DNA from: Malurus cyaneus samueli
Lineage: Eukaryota > Chordata > Aves > Passeriformes > Maluridae
Assembly: GCA_009741485.1 (NCBI GenBank)
Contig: CM019216.1
Span: 59,130,459-59,194,458 of the forward strand
DNA: 64,000 bases
Direction: 5' to 3'
Shown one piece after another: positions 59,701 through 64,000 of the stretch (position 1 is its first letter; each line of letters begins with the position of its first letter). The translations under genes and the position numbers were made by a program. The notes under the pieces were generated by a model. It saw only the letters and a program-made list of their open reading frames with translations. It did no database searches and was not told the DNA's origin.

Positions 59701-62700
59701 TCTCCTTCTCCCATCCAGCTGATTTTAAACATGGCAGAAATAATCTTCACTTTAAAGTACATAGGCATTTACTTCTTCAAGCATATTCATTTAAAAAATT
59801 CAGGTTGTGCCAAGTACCTTAAGTGTATCTAGGTGACCAGTAAAACACCTCTCAGTTTTTGCACAGCACGTGCCCTTTGGAAACACCCACTCTGTTGCAT
59901 CATTTGGGAAACAGGAGACAGCACCAGAATATTGGTTTTCTAATACTGCAACTGTATGAAACCATGCTTTAAAACTGTTTGGGGCAAACAACTTAGGTAG
60001 CAATCTGAATTACTGGCTGAGAAGCAAAGTCTTCTAGATTAAGTTAAGAAATATTAAAAGTTTTACACTGTTGAGTAAAAGGAGCGAGGAGGATGCAATG
60101 CATCCTCTTCCAGGGATCCCACCTTAGTGAGAATGCATGATTAGCACTGGCAAACATAGAAATGTTTGTTTCTCCATTAGAACACATGCATATTACATAT
60201 GTTCTATAATAACATGTTACAAATAGGCTTGCATTGAGTTGACTTCAAATATTTCAATTTTATTCAAATTGATTATATTAGGAATTCTGGTTATAAAGTA
60301 GCTTGTCAGCATTGTGTAATTTCAAAGGACTGGGCACAAATCTTTCAAGAAGGAAAAAGTATGTTCCTTCCCAGGATTTTTTTTTTAAATTCTCCACACT
60401 GTGTGCTGTACATTGCATTGGAACAACCACAAATTACTTCTCTGCAACATTTTTAATGAGACATAATGATAAACACTCTTTCTGGCAAAGCAAGGGAAAC
60501 AGAAATTTGTCAAAGTAGGAAAACTGCAGCCTACTTTCTACCACAGGCAGACTTAAAAGAGCACTCCTATGGCTTTGTAGATATTGCAGAGTTAAATATA
60601 TGGATATATGATTTTAGATGTTGGTATGTGATACTGCCCAAAGCGCAACTCATATATGGACCCTGATACGCCAGAAGCATATTTGATTGGTGTCAAATAA
60701 TAGCAAATAAAGCATTATTTAGTTCTGACTGGGATCTAAAAACACAGGCTTTATGAGGACTTTTCCTGAGGGCTTTATGAACTTCCATTTAGCAATCTCT
60801 TTCAGAAGCACGTTGGGAAAATAAGAGTGGTATATCCTAAAGATGAGTGGTGAGGCAGATTAATTCTTTTTCTTCACCTTCACTGCAAGTTAACAGGAAG
60901 ACTTTACTTTGGTTGATGCTTCAGTTTGGTCCAAGGCATTTCTTCATTGTCTTTCCCTCCCTGTTTCCCCACATTAGCATTCGGTGTGCCACTGGCCTAT
61001 TAATAGCTTGTGTAAGCATGCACTGCAGACATATTCACCAGCACAGTTGCACATATGGCTGTCACTCCATGTTCTGCACTGAAGGATGGATCCTCGTGGA
61101 AAACATTTCTGCCCTCAGACTTCCACTAGCCAATTTGACATCTTCCCCAGATCAGAGACCCTTGCTGGCACCTCCAGGGGCACGCTTGGGCCCGTGCACA
61201 TGCTGGCTCCATGAATATTTAACAGAGAAATTGAGAGGAGGCTTGCTAGTGATCCATCTGTTAAGTTGCTGGAGCTATACCAGGGACCCACGAGTTGGCT
61301 GCAGACTTCTTCCATAATAATGCCAAGGTTCAACAGAGAATTTAAGGTATTCAGTTGATCCACTGCCCAAAGCTGACTACTGGCAGGGAGAGTGGCCACA
61401 GTGCATAGCTTGTGACAGCAGATTTACTACTGAATAAAGCCAAAGCTATCCCCGAAATAATCAGCAGTGACTGATAATAAATAGTAACCTTACACTATTC
61501 TTTTTTTGGAAAAATTTAGGATGTTTCTGCCCTATTTAAAGCAGCTAAGGTATGCTGCTTCACACCTGATTTTAGCAAAGCCTAGCATTACGCTACCATG
61601 CCAGAAAATATCCCTTGGACTTTTTGGCTTCCAGAACTCACATCCCTATCCAATGGTGCATAATAATAACTGTATTTAGGGAGGAGAGAATGTGATAAAA
61701 GGGAAAATAATGCAACAGATAGTCCATTATGCCGTCTCGTGCTGCCTAATGAAATATGTTTGTTGCTTGGGGAACAACATCAGGATTTCTAATAAATCAT
61801 TGATAGATCATAAAAAAGTTGAGTCAGCCTCCTGCAGGGTATATCACTCCTGCGTGAACATGGAAGCTGTGGAGTAGCAGCTAAATGTTCTCTCTCCTTT
61901 CATAAATTTTAGATTTTGTTTTTGTCCTTTAAAATTGAAATGATCTTGTGCTTTAAAAGTCAAGTAAGCCACATTATTACTTTTCAAACAAGTTCAACTA
62001 TTTTAAAAGAAAGGTTAGAAGAGAACAGTTGGTCTTTTTTTCTCAGCATGAAGCAGCAGTTTTGACTTTAGGTTGGCTCTGACTGCATTTTCTTTTTTTC
62101 TCTTTGTCACTTCCTCCCAACTCACAATCTCCAAGGGAGTCATTGAAGGCTGGAGCAAACCTCTAAAGGTTTGCGCTGTTAGAATTTTTTTACCCTCTTT
62201 AAGTAAAATTCTTAACAAATGAGGTTAGTTGACACTATATGAACTGGATGTCAGCAAATACAGGGGGAAGCTGTGTTCAACATAAATGGTTTCTAGTCAT
62301 TCTTAAACTCTGCAAGACAAAAATATAGCCCTGTCTACTAGGTTATGGTGCTGAAAAAAGACTTCTATTTCTCCACACTGACAGCAATTGGCAGCATCAT
62401 GAGAGCTAACTCAGTTGTTAAAACCATGTCTAAACACAGTAAAAATGCCAAAATGCAGTAAAGCCCTTAAGTACCATTAAAAAGACAGAGTATTTAGTAA
62501 AACTATGGCTCTGGTTTGATGGCACTATAAATCTGTCTTGAGTTCTCCAACTTAATGGTGTAGCAATATGACACGCAGTCCAGCTCTGGCTGAAACTCAG
62601 AGACTTGCAAAAAATTTACCCATTTTTTTTATGACACGCTGCCTCCATACAGATATGTTGGTTCATGAACATCTGGTCCATGAAAGAGTTTCTCTGGAAT

Positions 62701-63921
62701 TCCTCATTTGGTCTAGTCCTGCCATTTTTGCTCTGCATATTCAGAGTATTCTGCATGTCACCAGCCTTCTCTAAACATGATCCCAGAGCTGCCATTCTTT
62801 CTGTATTTCCTTTTTTGTTTCTCACTGTGGTTGAACCTTTCCAGCTCTAAGTAGCTGGACCCTTGGCACCCAGCAGCTGGCATAAATAATGTCTGAGTTT
62901 GTCCATTACATGGCTTTGCTTTTGTCTGTTTGGTGGCTTTGCTTATCCTGAAGTTCTGTCTTTTGGTACCCAAACAAACCCTGTTGGCCTGGCCAGAACC
63001 CTGGCAGTGCACATTAGGAAATTGTCTGCCATTCTCTCCTGCACAGATGCTTCAGTGTCGGCTCCAAAGCAACCAAGGCTGGGTTCCACAAGGGACTACA
63101 AACAAGGCCAAAGAATTGACAATCTGGTGCTGCAAGATTCACATACCTTTAGTAGGAAACACTCCAGAGTGTCTGAGGATGCCCTTAAAAGTTAATTCAC
63201 TTCACCCAAGGAAGTGAGACCACCCGAAAATAGCTACAGGGCTATCCAGAGAGTGGAACTTTGCCATTATCCATTAACCAGAATCAAGCCACTGATCAGC
63301 TTGTCACAAACTAGAATATGTACCCTATTTTTTCTGGTCATCTGGAGAGGAAAGGGCTTAATGTTGTTTTTGGGGATGCAGTTAAGCCCTGGATGCTTGG
63401 CCAAAAAGCTGACTGTTCTGTGCTGACAGTCACCCACATGCACCAGACCCATTCTATTTGCCTAGGTCTATCTCACACTAAGGGTTTTCAGCAAAAAGAT
63501 CCTTTGGTCTGGGAGCCACCCTAACTTGAGTCATACTCACTCCACACACAGTCTCCACACTAGATTAGGCTGGAACAAAAAGACAGAGGTTTTTTTTAGA
63601 AATCTCTGAGGACATCTACACATGTATAAAAATCTCAGTGACAGTTCATTATACTCAGGAAAGCATTTGGTGAAGTAAGGCCAGCCTGTATTCACATTTC
63701 CCCTCCTGAATAATTACCAATCATATGTTACATCTCAGAAATGTGGTATAAGACTGAACTGTAGTTCAAAACACTGATACTGCATCCACCAGATGGTCCT
63801 CAATGTATGAAGTCTCTTTCTTGATCCTGTGTGGGTTGCTTTTCCTGACCAAGATTTCAGCATTTGCCTCAGTCACCACGCATGATAGCAGTATCATTCT
63901 GTATTTGGCTAGACTTCATGG

Positions 63922-63989
63922 ATCATGGAGAAAATAAGTTTCAGCCACTTATTATTTTCTCCACATCATGGAGAAAATATGTCTTAGCC
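63922..63989. repeat. Three-armed direct and inverted repeat
   Basis: Two direct copies start atcatggagaaaata (63922-63936 and 63965-63979) and continue alike for about 25 bp (22 of 25 identical). Between them tattttctcca (63953-63963) is the exact reverse complement of tggagaaaata at 63969-63979, with a 5-base loop. The same middle arm can also pair with the first copy. Confidence 0.85.
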
Positions 63990-64000
63990 TCTAAAGACAC

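Larger units (their letters stand above)
53148..63921. other. Anonymous AT-rich DNA, no gene recognised
   Basis: Contains T runs at about 53251-53266 and 53608-53622, (TG)7 at 53827-53840 and a spaced direct repeat at 56721-56789. Frames of 114 codons (57904-58248, minus), 156 codons (60847-61317, plus, GTG start) and several near 62560-63530 show no recognisable domain and overlap frames on the other strand. No transposable element recognised. Confidence 0.55.

Noticed and set aside
60847..61317. A 156-codon plus frame rich in Cys and His
   Set aside because: The Cys/His spacing does not follow any zinc-finger pattern, the start is GTG, and a 94-codon frame lies opposite it.
1..64000. tRNA genes, CRISPR arrays and bacterial-type operons
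   Set aside because: Scanning by eye for the tRNA B-box (GTTCGAATC-like) found only isolated weak matches without an A-box. There are no regularly spaced identical repeats, and the sequence is clearly vertebrate nuclear DNA.

Overview
This is eukaryotic nuclear DNA, most likely from a bird and probably a songbird. It is AT-rich and gene-poor. I find no protein-coding gene, rRNA, tRNA or CRISPR array that I can support. Every long open frame is isolated, often starts at GTG or TTG rather than ATG, lacks family motifs, or lies inside a transposable element. The bird call rests on CR1 LINE 3' ends with the avian sequence and terminal ATTCTATGATT motif, on an LTR whose ends resemble passerine endogenous-retrovirus LTRs as I remember them, and on the low repeat density (three clear CR1 pieces, one ancient LINE/SINE set and one LTR in 64 kb). 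Species and chromosome cannot be told from the sequence.

Layout. 1-6967: AT-rich single-copy-looking DNA with a T tract, microsatellites and a small hairpin. 6968-7442: a CR1 3' end on the minus strand. 8423-9253: a solo LTR with a perfect 5-bp target duplication (GAAGG), CpG-rich, with its own orientation on the minus strand. 12185-12335: an old CR1/L3-like LINE tail on the plus strand. 14046-14310: a CR1 3' end on the plus strand. 15205-15365: a MIR-type SINE remnant on the minus strand. 15820-15873: a long A tract. 18650-19863: a 1.2-kb decayed CR1-type LINE on the minus strand that still shows reverse-transcriptase motifs. 19864-52911: long anonymous stretches broken by simple repeats: (AG)n at 28823, an AT-only block at 32281, an A tract at 36405, (TG)n at 39409, a G-quadruplex motif at 43020 and a GATA-like tetranucleotide at 50749. 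There is an assembly gap of ten N at 46294-46303. 52912-53147: a small CpG-rich patch with a good splice acceptor before it and a possible donor after it, the best candidate for a transcribed exon. 53148-64000: anonymous AT-rich DNA ending in a three-armed direct/inverted repeat.

There is no set of genes acting together here. The window looks like a gene desert or the inside of a very large intron. Any function is probably regulatory or non-coding, and it cannot be read out without comparison to other genomes. I did not find a previously undescribed system. The points most worth checking are the LTR's unusual internal architecture, the CpG-rich exon candidate and the repeat structures listed below.
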